A DNA stretch of 64,000 nucleotides, taken from positions 171,705 to 235,704 of the forward strand of contig JAGKQI010000023.1 in the NCBI GenBank assembly GCA_018806915.1. The letters run 5' to 3'. This stretch comes from Phytophthora colocasiae (taxonomy: Eukaryota > Oomycota > Peronosporomycetes > Peronosporales > Peronosporaceae). Below the pieces are notes generated by a model, which was given only the letters and a program-made list of their open reading frames with translations, had not been told where the DNA came from and did no database searches. A program made the translations under genes and the position numbers. Positions 33,170 through 41,789 of this stretch are shown here, one piece after another (position 1 is the first letter of the stretch; the number at the start of each line of letters is the position of its first letter).

Positions 33170-36100
33170 GCGCGGGGCGTCCTACTGGTGATGCAGTCTC
33201 GCGTGTCGAGCTTGGACACGCGACGATGAGGACTGCTGCCCCCAGCGAGAAGGTTTCTCGCTGTAAGCTGCAAGATGACAAGTCAAACCTTGTCATCCTG
33301 AACGTGATGTCGAAGAGAGTGAACTCTCTTCGTGCCCTAGTGGACTCGGGCGCGTCGAACAACTTTGTTCGACAGGGAAGTCTTCGAAGGCTTGACTTCG
33401 AGGAGGCCGACACGCCTCGCGGCGTGTTGGAGGTTCGGTTGGCAACAGGTGCCACCGTGAGGACTGAGAAGCGCGTAGTCCGTGTGCGCTTCTCTTACAA
33501 ACGAAGGACGTTTGTAGAAGATCTTATAGTCTTGGATCTAGACGATAAGTTCGACTTAGTATTAGGCATGCCGTGGCTTGCACGACATGACCCGGTGATC
33601 AACTGGGAGAAGCGTACACTCGTACGCTTCAACAACACATGCACGACAGAGAGCGATGGCCCTGTCAGTGCTGCACATGCACCGGCCGGTGCATGTGGAT
33701 CCCCAGTTGAGGCAGCAGCGGCCGCCGCTGCCTCCGATCGCCGCCGGCGACCATCAACGACTCCGAGAGTCGTTGGGAGAAAATGTGTGTCGACTCAGAA
33801 ATCTGAGCCGAAGGGTCGCGGTCACATGAGTGATGGTCAGGTGAATGTGAATCACCTGACGCAAAAACATCTGAATGATGTTTGTCACATGAGTGATGGT
33901 CAGGTGAATCGCATTCACCTGAGAGAAGGTAAAATACCGGTATTACCGGTATCCTTGGAGGTACTTCAAGCCCCCAAGGGTCGCGCCGACGACGTCGCGT
34001 CAACTCTGGGAGTTGACGAAGCAAATAATATTCGGGGAACCGAAAGGCGTGCGTCAGCTCTGGGAGCTGACGCCACTGGCGCTTCGCTGCTAGTTCCGGG
34101 AACTAGCGATCGTACATCCGCTCTGGGAACGGATGATATGTGTACAAGCGAACACTCGCTAGCGCAGGAAGCTAGCGAGAGCACGTCGACTCCGGGAGTC
34201 GACGATGCGGTTGCTTCATCCGCTTCGGGAGCGGATGGAGGCGCAGCGGTTCAGAGAACCGACTGCGCGGCAGGAGGTGCTGGCGGTTGCAAACGCCCAG
34301 CACCCGAACAACCTGCGTGCTCACGTGCAGCAGCGCTGCACGCGATGAGCGGCACTCAAGCCGGGCTTGATAGTGCAAGTCAGCGGAAGGAATCCGCTGA
34401 CGATTGCGATAACGTCCCGCCCAAGGTGCGATGCCTTGGACGTGGAGCACCTGGAGCCGGGCTCCATGGTAGATCTTCGCGGCGCAAGCTCAGGGAGCTG
34501 CGCGAGTCTCAGTCCGTGACTGAGGAGGGTGTATCTGCAGTGCAGACACCGAGTGTCGAGACGTTGAACGTCTTGACACGTACTGGTACTGGGTTACAGT
34601 ATCAAAGGATGCGGTTGGAGAATCCGCCGACGAGTGCGTCGGCGTTGACCGCACTTCCAACGATGAGTTGGAAGCGCTTCGCGCGGGACTTGTACGATGG
34701 ACGCATCGAACAAATTTGCATTCTCTCGGATATCGAGAGAGTGGATCGCGAAGCCGAGGAGCTGAAGCAGCTCGTCGTCCATGGGATCACTGAGGGCGAT
34801 GACTCCCTCAGTGCGAAGACCAAGAAGCAACGCTTCGAGGAGCAGAGTTGGGACTCGTTGAGGTCGGGTCCCTATTACGAGATTCTGCGGGAGTACAAGG
34901 ATGTACTCCCGGACGAGATTCCTTCGGAGCTTCCGAAGGACAAGGGCGTTCAGCACGAGATTGATCTCGTGCCGGGCACGAAGTACTGTGTTACACGGCA
35001 GTGGCCACTGCCGCGTGAACAAGTGCAAGCGATCGACGACTTCTTTGAAAGTCGTCGTCTTGCTGGTCAAGTGCGGGAATCGAAGTCCCCGCACAGTGCT
35101 CCAACGTTCTGTGTTAAGAAACCACAGGGCGGCTGGCGCATCGTTCATGCGTATAACAAGCTGAACGATGCGACGATACCGGCGCAGACGCCGATACCGC
35201 GAAAAGATGTTATCATCGATTCGATGGGCTTGAGCACTATCTTCAGTGCTCTAGATCTGCGTGATGGATTCTATCAGATCCTCATGCGTGAGAGGGACAT
35301 CCCTCTCACAGCGGTAAGCACTCCAAGCGGTATTCTTTGGGAGTGGCTCGTAATGCCACAGGGGTTTAAGAACGCCCCTGCGACGTTCAATAGATGCGTG
35401 ACACATCTATTGCGCTCGGTGCGCGACTTCGCACCGAGCTACTTCGACGACGTGTTCGTCCACAGCCGGGCTGTGAACGGGAAGACGGACATTGAGATGC
35501 ACAAGCTGCATCTCCGGAAGCTGCTAGAGCTTATGAGGAAACATAAGCTCTATGCGAACCTGAAGAAGTGTATCTTCGGGGCGAGCGAGATACCCGTGCT
35601 GGGGTGTCTCGTGGGGAAAGACGGCGTGCGCCCTGACCCAGAGAAGGTCAGAGTGATCAATGAATGGCCCACGCCATCCAATGTGAAGGAACTGAGGCAG
35701 TTCCTTGGGCTTGCCACGTACTTGTGCAAGTACGTGGACAACTATGCGGGCAAGATTCGCCCGTTGTCACAGCTTCTTAAGAAAGAAGCTGAGTGGATTT
35801 GGACGACCGAGTGCGAGGATGCATTCGGTGCAGTCAAGCAGGGCTTGACTGAAGCGCCGATCTTGGCTGTAGCGGACCAAGATCGTCCATTCCACGTAGT
35901 GTGGGATGCATCCGACTTTGCAATCGGATGTGCATTGATGCAACACGATCACGCCCTTCGTGATCGTGTAGTCTATTATCAATCGCGTCAGCTGAAGCCA
36001 GCTGAGCGTAACTATCCCGTACATGACAAGGAGCTCCTTCCCATGAAGTATGCACTCGCAAAGTTCCGAGTGTATCTACTTGGGAGTAGACCGTTCGTGG

Positions 36101-36336
36101 TCTATACAGACCACGCATCATTATGTACGGCGATTAAGTCGCCGCACATCTCGCACCGTATGGCGAGATGGTTGTCCTTCTTCGCGGAGTACAACTTCCG
36201 GGTAGAGTACAAACCCGGAAGACTCAATGTAGTGGCCGACGCGTTATCGCGTCGACCTGACTATGCGGAGACGGTCGACGCCAACAGCGTTGGCGTCGTG
36301 AGGACAAGTGTGCCGTCGTCAATCAACGTTGATTGA
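33127..36336 (+). CDS. pol: Pol of element 1: protease, reverse transcriptase, RNase H (about 1060 aa)
   Basis: The frame is entered by -1 frameshift near 33154. The protease motif LVDSGASNNFV (near residue 71) has the catalytic Asp. Residues about 190-470 form a low-complexity linker containing hairpin-encoded repeats. The reverse transcriptase has LRDGFYQILM near 711 and the active-site YFDDVF near 772. RNase H has WDASDFAIGC (about 925) and YTDHASL (about 992), ending in the ADALSRRPDY region. It copies the element RNA to DNA. The frame ends at 36336 just before the integrase, where a 26-bp palindrome (36315-36340) sits at the break. Ty3 elements normally continue straight into integrase, so this break is abnormal or a second recoding site. 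Confidence 0.92.
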   Translation: MQCGRAFKKRQGPVGAGRPTGDAVSRVELGHATMRTAAPSEKVSRCKLQDDKSNLVILNVMSKRVNSLRALVDSGASNNFVRQGSLRRLDFEEADTPRGVLEVRLATGATVRTEKRVVRVRFSYKRRTFVEDLIVLDLDDKFDLVLGMPWLARHDPVINWEKRTLVRFNNTCTTESDGPVSAAHAPAGACGSPVEAAAAAAASDRRRRPSTTPRVVGRKCVSTQKSEPKGRGHMSDGQVNVNHLTQKHLNDVCHMSDGQVNRIHLREGKIPVLPVSLEVLQAPKGRADDVASTLGVDEANNIRGTERRASALGADATGASLLVPGTSDRTSALGTDDMCTSEHSLAQEASESTSTPGVDDAVASSASGADGGAAVQRTDCAAGGAGGCKRPAPEQPACSRAAALHAMSGTQAGLDSASQRKESADDCDNVPPKVRCLGRGAPGAGLHGRSSRRKLRELRESQSVTEEGVSAVQTPSVETLNVLTRTGTGLQYQRMRLENPPTSASALTALPTMSWKRFARDLYDGRIEQICILSDIERVDREAEELKQLVVHGITEGDDSLSAKTKKQRFEEQSWDSLRSGPYYEILREYKDVLPDEIPSELPKDKGVQHEIDLVPGTKYCVTRQWPLPREQVQAIDDFFESRRLAGQVRESKSPHSAPTFCVKKPQGGWRIVHAYNKLNDATIPAQTPIPRKDVIIDSMGLSTIFSALDLRDGFYQILMRERDIPLTAVSTPSGILWEWLVMPQGFKNAPATFNRCVTHLLRSVRDFAPSYFDDVFVHSRAVNGKTDIEMHKLHLRKLLELMRKHKLYANLKKCIFGASEIPVLGCLVGKDGVRPDPEKVRVINEWPTPSNVKELRQFLGLATYLCKYVDNYAGKIRPLSQLLKKEAEWIWTTECEDAFGAVKQGLTEAPILAVADQDRPFHVVWDASDFAIGCALMQHDHALRDRVVYYQSRQLKPAERNYPVHDKELLPMKYALAKFRVYLLGSRPFVVYTDHASLCTAIKSPHISHRMARWLSFFAEYNFRVEYKPGRLNVVADALSRRPDYAETVDANSVGVVRTSVPSSINVD
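33148..33189 (+). promoter_or_regulatory. -1 ribosomal frameshift signal (slippery site plus stem-loop)
   Basis: The heptamer A AAA AAC (33148-33154) is in the gag zero frame. A 7-nt spacer follows, then a perfect 9-bp stem ACCAGTAGG / CCTACTGGT (33162-33170 and 33181-33189) with a 10-nt loop. The gag stop falls in the stem's first arm. A -1 slip leads directly into the pol frame. This is the standard geometry for programmed -1 frameshifting. Confidence 0.85.
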
Positions 36337-37750
36337 CGACGTGAAGAACGCGTATGCAAGGAATGCAGACGCGATGGGGCTGCTGGAGTTCCTCGCAGCA
36401 CCTTCCGACGTGGCACGTCGGAAGCTAACCCCTCACCTTCGAGCTCGTGTACACCGCTATCGTGTACACGAAGGCCTACTGTTGTACAGTGCAGTAGACG
36501 ACAATGCGGATCGCATTGTCGTTCCGAATGATCATGACCTCCGGTTGAGGATCATGTTCGAGTATCACGATGCCCCCACGGCAGGGCATCCGGGTCGTGA
36601 GAAGACATACACTCTTCTCACGCGTGACTTCTACTGGCACCACCAGTACAAGTGGGTGCGCAAGTACGTACGTGCTTGCGAGGTTTGTCAACGCGTGAAG
36701 CCTGCGCAGTTCTCGCAGGCTCCTCTTCAATCACTACCGACTCCGTCGGAGTGTTGGCAGTCCATGTCCATGGACTTTGTCTTCGGTCTTCCGCCTGACA
36801 GCAAGCGGAGGACGGGCATCGTTGTCTTTGTGGACCGATTCAGCAAGATGGTTCATCTTGCTGCCGTCCCGGCTACTGTTACAGCCGCGCAGACTGCGCG
36901 ACTGTTTGTTGACATGGTGTTCAAACACCATGGCATGCCGCTCGACATTGTGTCGGACCGTGATCCACGCTTCACAGCGCGGTTCTGGCAAGAAGTGTTT
37001 ACACTTCTTGGCTCACAGTTATCAATGTCGACTGCGGATCATCCGCAGACGGACGGACAGACCGAACGTGTCAACCGTGTACTGGGTGACACGTTGAAGA
37101 GCTACGCTCACTCGTTCCCGCATTGGAGCGAGTGCTTGCCGATGGCAGAGTTTGCCATCAACAACTCGGTGCATGCCTCGACAGGGCATACACCGTTCTA
37201 CGTGAACGCCATGAGGCATCCACGATTGCCGAGCATGCTCGGCGGGGTAGCTTCCTCCTTAAGTGGGGGAGGATCTACGGTTGCGTCCGAACAACCGCAG
37301 AATGCAACTGATAGCAGCACACTATCAGCTGCGGTGACGCGTGCGACGTCTCGTTCGAGCAGGAACGAGCGCGCGATGTCTGTGCCGGGCACAGACATGA
37401 GAGATGATAGCGAGCAGGCAGGGCCTGCTGCTGACAAGGGCGACAAGCTGAAAGAATTCAGCTCGGGTGCGCTAGACTTTGTCCAGCGAAGACAAGCCGT
37501 CATACGGTTTGTCCAGGATGCTATCGCAGCTTCTGTCGATCGACAGAAGCAGAACGCAGATAATGTTGGTAGGGGCAACATAAATGAATTCAAATTGGGT
37601 TCATTGGTTTTGTTAGCTACGCAAAACCTACCTAAACATGAAGTGTCTGACTTTAGAGCAAGCAAGCTTGCTCCAAGATTCATTGGGCCGTTCAAAGTAC
37701 TTGAACGGCATGGTAACTGCAATACCGGCTGGACATACCGTCCAGCATGA
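36308..37750 (+). pseudogene. Integrase segment of element 1 pol (out of frame with RNase H)
   Basis: The 480-codon frame has no ATG of its own at the start. An HHCC zinc domain is visible (HPGREKT, then CEVCQRVK near residue 120). The catalytic core has the first Asp in MDFVFGLP (about 156), the second Asp in VSDRDPRF and the Glu in DGQTERVNR. It would insert element cDNA into host chromatin. Relative to the RNase H frame it is shifted +1. A second shift at about 37715-37735 moves the conserved C-terminal HPTFYVGRLK motif (37747 onward) into another frame. I call it a disrupted part of the polyprotein, although a further programmed frameshift cannot be excluded for the first junction. Confidence 0.85.
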
Positions 37751-38303
37751 GGCTCCACCCGACCTTCTACGTCGGGCGGTTGAAATACGTGCAGCACGGA
37801 CTACCTAAGGTTGGTAGTCCGACTGAGGAGTGCGAGAGGCCTGGAAGGCCTTCTCGAGACCGTCGACACGGTCGATCAACTGGTTCACTCTCGTCCCAAG
37901 ACCGGACGAGAGGTTCGAGGCAGTCTGAGCTGCCTCGCAGACCTCAGCACGGAGGACACGAACCTCCTGCTTCAGAGCAGAGCAGCTATCTCAGCGCTCT
38001 GTGTCTGCTCCAGCGCAGCAACGCGATGGTGCAGGGCACGATCGTCATGGTCATAGCGTTGACCATGCGGAGGGAGTGTTCCCACCCCCTCCGCCGCCGT
38101 TGCGCGACGCGCGTGGAGCGATCCGCTGGATTGTGGAGCGGATCGTGGCTCATAAGAGAACGAACTCTCAAGGGGTTCGTTTTCGTATTCGTTGGAGAGG
38201 ATTTCCTCCCCATCGAGATACATGGGAGCCGCGGAACGTCCTGATGGAGGACGTTCCGGAAATGGTGAGGGCGTACGAAGCCCACCATAACTTGCAGGGT
38301 TAA
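37747..38303 (+). pseudogene. Integrase C-terminal tail and chromodomain of element 1 (broken frames)
   Basis: The HPTFYVGRLK motif near 37753 marks the integrase C-terminal domain. A chromodomain follows in yet another frame (codons at about 38120-38303), with the hallmarks WIVERIVAHK, FRIRWRGFPP and DTWEP. In chromoviruses this domain steers integration to methylated histone H3. The region between is proline- and arginine-rich. The 3' part is overlapped antisense by the long minus-strand ORF (37972-39357). Confidence 0.75.
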
Positions 38304-39357
38304 ACCCTGCACGAGGAGTGCTGCGGTCAGCCACAGCACTCGGAGCTTCGCGTGGCACAATACGACCACGGAGTTCCTTGATGTGATCGGGTACACGGAC
38401 GACCGTGTACCCCAGGAGATCACTTTCTGAGAGACGTGTTGCCAACCCTTGGCAACACGGGCAGGGTGTGCCGAAGGGAACGGCACATGGGATCCCCGCT
38501 TCCATGGACTGATCATGGAGGCGTTCACACTTACCACGTGTAGTGTAAGTGTAGTAGCGATCGCGAGCCGCAGCAACGCGCTCGCGATATGCCTTCGGTT
38601 CTTTGTTGAAGTTATCAACAAAGGCGTTCCACGACTGACAAAGTGCCTGCCACTCGGGCACTTTGCTCTTGCGCGAAGTCTTCTTCGCTGCATAATATCG
38701 GAGCTCATGGAAGAGCCCGATATAGTAGTCGCGTCTTTGAGTCTCGGACTCAAAGACAACCTTAGCGGCGACGTCGTCGTCGTTGATATTGTTGCATGAG
38801 TACAACAGTATCGGGTTCGGCGGTGAGCTAGCACCGGACCACTCATGGATCTGTGCCTCAGTAGGCATCCATGGTGCACGCACTGGAGGATCAGTGCGTG
38901 GAGCAGTGAGCGCCCTCGACATGGGGGACGCTTCGTCATCACTGCGCGGACGCTTCAAGCTCGAAGCGTCCGAGACCTCAACACGAGGTCGTGGAGACCC
39001 CACGGGTGGGTTGGACGTGTCTTCAGACGAAGACACGGGAGCGAGAGGCTTGTCATCAAGCTCTCCCTCCTCGACATCGTCGTAGTCGTAGTCGACGATG
39101 TCTTCGTAGTCCTCTCCAAAGAGTTCTTCGAGAGGAACAGCAGGGTGTTTGATCCCTGCTAGCGAAGAAGACTTCTTCTTCGCTTGCTTCTCCTTGTGGA
39201 GAGCATGGTAGTCGGTGACAGAGAGCTTCTCTGTCGAACCACTGGAAGCAGCAGTGCTAGTGGGCACTGCTGAGGTTGTTGTTCCTGCTGCAGAAGCAGC
39301 AGGTGAGGCTTGCGCGTCCGCAGTAGCGGACGGAGACGTGGGCGTTGGCGAGTCCAT
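37972..39357 (-). CDS. Antisense ORF of element 1 (461 aa, unknown function)
   Basis: It starts at an ATG 102 bp inside the 3' LTR and runs opposite to pol with no stop for 461 codons. From the N-terminus: a Ser/Thr/Ala-rich stretch (1-45), SVTDYHAL, a Lys-rich segment, a strongly acidic block with repeated Asp-Tyr (about 80-105), a Pro/Ser-rich stretch, then a more globular middle (about 195-330) with aromatic residues, several Cys (CPCCQG near 305) and basic patches. After another disordered stretch it ends in a heptad-like segment (HRVAALEQTQSAEIAALL). Its last 330 bp overlap the sense chromodomain region. No family is recognised. Element 2 has an ORF in the same place with similar layout. 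Antisense extra ORFs are known in some plant Ty3/gypsy lineages; homology to those is untested. Confidence 0.7.
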   Translation of the reverse strand: MDSPTPTSPSATADAQASPAASAAGTTTSAVPTSTAASSGSTEKLSVTDYHALHKEKQAKKKSSSLAGIKHPAVPLEELFGEDYEDIVDYDYDDVEEGELDDKPLAPVSSSEDTSNPPVGSPRPRVEVSDASSLKRPRSDDEASPMSRALTAPRTDPPVRAPWMPTEAQIHEWSGASSPPNPILLYSCNNINDDDVAAKVVFESETQRRDYYIGLFHELRYYAAKKTSRKSKVPEWQALCQSWNAFVDNFNKEPKAYRERVAAARDRYYTYTTRGKCERLHDQSMEAGIPCAVPFGTPCPCCQGLATRLSESDLLGYTVVRVPDHIKELRGRIVPREAPSAVADRSTPRAGFNPASYGGLRTPSPFPERPPSGRSAAPMYLDGEEILSNEYENEPLESSFSYEPRSAPQSSGSLHARRATAAEGVGTLPPHGQRYDHDDRALHHRVAALEQTQSAEIAALL

Positions 39358-39458
39358 TGCGAAATGAACTCGGATTTCTCTTGGGAACTTGACGGTCTTG
39401 TCAAGTTCTGTTGATTGACGTATCGAGACCGATACGTCGAATCTTAACGGGGGGATGG

Positions 39459-39918
39459 TGTAACGGGGTTACACGTACGAGTGGTTGTACCACTTGTAAC
39501 TCTAACAGTTAGGATAACTGTTAGAGGTTGGAAATGGGCCTCAGACCTTGGTGTGCTGTACACACCAAAGGATACATGGGCGAACCACATTATTGGATGG
39601 TTCGTGTGCATTTGTGCATATTATTGGTAGAAAGTAACGGATTTCTACCAATCACTGAGCAGAGTTTCTGCCAACCACACGTTGGCAGACCCTTTAGAAA
39701 TAGATAACAAACAGTTTTAGGAGGTCCATAATTGGCTTATGCCAAATTCAATAACAGTTCTCATTTTACGGTATTTTGCAGTTTAATTTAGTTATATTTG
39801 ATTTAATTATACTTATTTAAATAAGTATACTTAAATTAACTCTATTCTAATTGCACGCTTCCTCATACACGTAAGCGCACGTGTACGCCATCTAATAGGT
39901 CTAGGTAGACCCATTACA
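39459..39918 (+). repeat. 3' LTR of element 1 (460 bp)
   Basis: Identical to the 5' LTR except G for A at 39479. It is preceded by the purine-rich tract ending GGGGGGATGG and followed by the target-site copy CTACT. Confidence 0.95.
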
Positions 39919-40039
39919 CTACTACTACGCGCGTTTCCCCTTGTATTGCCTTGTCTTCACTATAGAACATTTCTAAACGTTAATTGGTTGGAATCAAAGT
40001 AGTAATGCGCCGTGAAGTAGGATAATTTTTTTGCCAGAT

Positions 40040-40545
40040 AGTCGCCTATGTCTCGCGCACATGATATCGGTTCCGATATTCTTTTTATTGTGGTACACGC
40101 TACGTATCGATGTTGATTGGCCATAAATAGGTTAAAAAACATTTGTCAATGTGGTATAGTTGGGTTCGGCGATGTAAAAAATGCACACATGTACAATTTC
40201 AGCAGCAGCACCAGAGCTATATTCGCAGAGATATAATGAACGATCGCTGATTGGCTACTCTGAAGGGGTGTGATCATTCTATACTCACCCATGGGTCCAA
40301 AATTAAAAGAAAAAAATAAAAATATATATCGCGTTTTTTTAAATTTTGAATTTTGACCAATGAGGTATCTCTTGGATACGCCCAATCTACCGTTATCTTT
40401 GGCATTTTGGCCAAGTCTGGTGCCCAAAACAATGACTTGCGATAGCGCGATACGTTGACGTCAAAAGCCTAAAATACGGGCGATTTTGCGACGTCAAAAA
40501 GTGGTGATGCGTGCGTATCGCCGTCATCATTACTATAGTTTTCGA
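40040..40545. repeat. Dispersed MITE-like repeat, copy A
   Basis: The stretch from about 40045 to 40205 matches the reverse complement of about 51020-51195 closely; both contain GGTTCGGCGATGTAAAAAATG and GTGGTACACGCTAC. The end phrase TATCGCCGTCATCATTACTATAG (near 40518-40540) matches the other copy's outer edge, so the 51-kb copy lacks about 300 bp of the middle. No coding capacity is seen. Copy B abuts the mariner-type gene, so this may be a non-autonomous relative; clear terminal repeats were not found. Confidence 0.6.
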
Positions 40546-41390
40546 CGCTCTACACGACTGTTCTTGGTAGCACTCCCAAATATTATTTTTAACAAAGTTA
40601 TCAAGTGTTAAAGTGAATTATCAAAATTTAGCCTTTGACTGACCATAACTATACTTCAACTTCAAGTCTGCTCGTTCTACTTAGATGAATTCAATGTAAA
40701 ATGTGACGCGCTATACGATCGTACTAAGAAGCATTTCCATATGTTAAGTATTCGCAAAGATATTCAAGTTTAAAGGCAAACTGCTCTCAGACTTACTACA
40801 GATTGAAACCACTAAAATGTACAATAATCTCGTCATAAGTTTGGCTATACTTACACGCTATCAAAATATCCTAGATGGATTTAACGTATCTTTTTATGCG
40901 CTTTCCGATGATATCTAGTGCGTCACCCAGATTGTATATATAAAGTCAGTATTAGCTTATACAGGCATTTTTTTTGGCTAAATATACTGTGTCCCTTTCT
41001 TACGCACATAGAAACCATGTACGTTTCATGCTCTTACCGATGATATATTGTGTGTCACTCAGATTTAATATCTTAAGTCAGTTTTCGCTTATACAGGCAT
41101 TTTTTTAAAAATAGGACGTTCCTTGCAGTATCATTGGCTATGTGTACAGTGCCCCTTTCTTACGCACATGGAAACCATGTACTTTTTCATGCTCTTACCG
41201 ATGGTATATAGTGTGTCACTCAGATTTAATATATGAAGTCAGTATTTACTTATACATTGAGTTTTTAACATGAAGATGTTATACGTCTGTTCGGCCCGTT
41301 TATGCTACATGGGAGTCCTACCAACATCTTCCCCGTGTCAAAATACCCCACCTCACTAATTTTCATATAGTAAAGTGAAGTATTGAGAAA
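40546..41390. repeat. Second copy of the 353-bp/160-bp repeat block
   Basis: It matches 21690-23065 in order: part of a 353-bp unit (40546-40790), the transition (40790-40897), 160-bp-type units beginning at 40898, 41030 and 41191, and the shared tail (about 41270-41390). It is more diverged than the first block's internal copies. The same composite order at two sites 18 kb apart implies a mobile or duplicated composite. Confidence 0.8.
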
Positions 41391-41510
41391 GTTTCAAAAA
41401 CTGGATGATTGGCCCACCATCATCTTCCCCGTGTCGAAATACTACCTCACAAATTTTCAAATAGTAAAGTGAAGTACTGACGAGGTTTAAAAAATTGGCT
41501 GATTGGCCTG
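41323..41510. repeat. Roughly 86-bp direct duplication
   Basis: Two adjacent copies (from about 41323 and 41410) share CATCTTCCCCGTGTC, CACCTCAC or TACCTCAC, and ATAGTAAAGTGAAGTA. Each ends near GATTGGCC. Non-coding. The remainder to 41790 holds nothing recognised. Confidence 0.6.
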
Positions 41511-41789
41511 TCTATATGACATGAAAGAACAGTCATACATTTTCAAACCAATTATTTTTTTCACTCTCCAATTTTCCGCCGAGTTCACGCTGTTTGGGCT
41601 TCGGAAATGACGAAGACCCAAAATTAATAATTTTAGGTAGCTCCAGACTCACTAGTTTAGGTCCGCGACAGGTCTTTCCGAAAACTCAAACCCTCGGACA
41701 CGTCCGTACCGAGCCCCTATATTAACAGTATGGGAAAAGTCACGTCCCTGATATTCTGGGGGTAGTATTTTTTTATGGGATTTTAACCC

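Larger units (their letters stand above)
31674..39918 (+). mobile_element. Full-length Ty3/gypsy chromovirus (element 1)
   Basis: Two 460-bp LTRs bound 8245 bp, flanked by the perfect 5-bp duplication CTACT (31669-31673 and 39919-39923). The LTRs differ by one base that I could find (A at 31694, G at 39479), so insertion is very recent. A possible primer-binding site (TGGTAGCAC at 32136) follows the 5' LTR, and a purine-rich tract (GGGGGGATGG) precedes the 3' LTR. Internal order is gag, protease, reverse transcriptase, RNase H, integrase, chromodomain, then an antisense ORF. Gag-pol uses a -1 frameshift. The integrase and chromodomain parts lie in other frames, so this copy is probably not autonomous despite its youth. 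Confidence 0.95.

Noticed and set aside
37986..38942. 318-codon minus-strand ORF within element 1
   Set aside because: Another frame inside the longer antisense ORF, with high Arg/His and no ordered segment; the 461-codon frame has the ATG start near the LTR and the shared layout.
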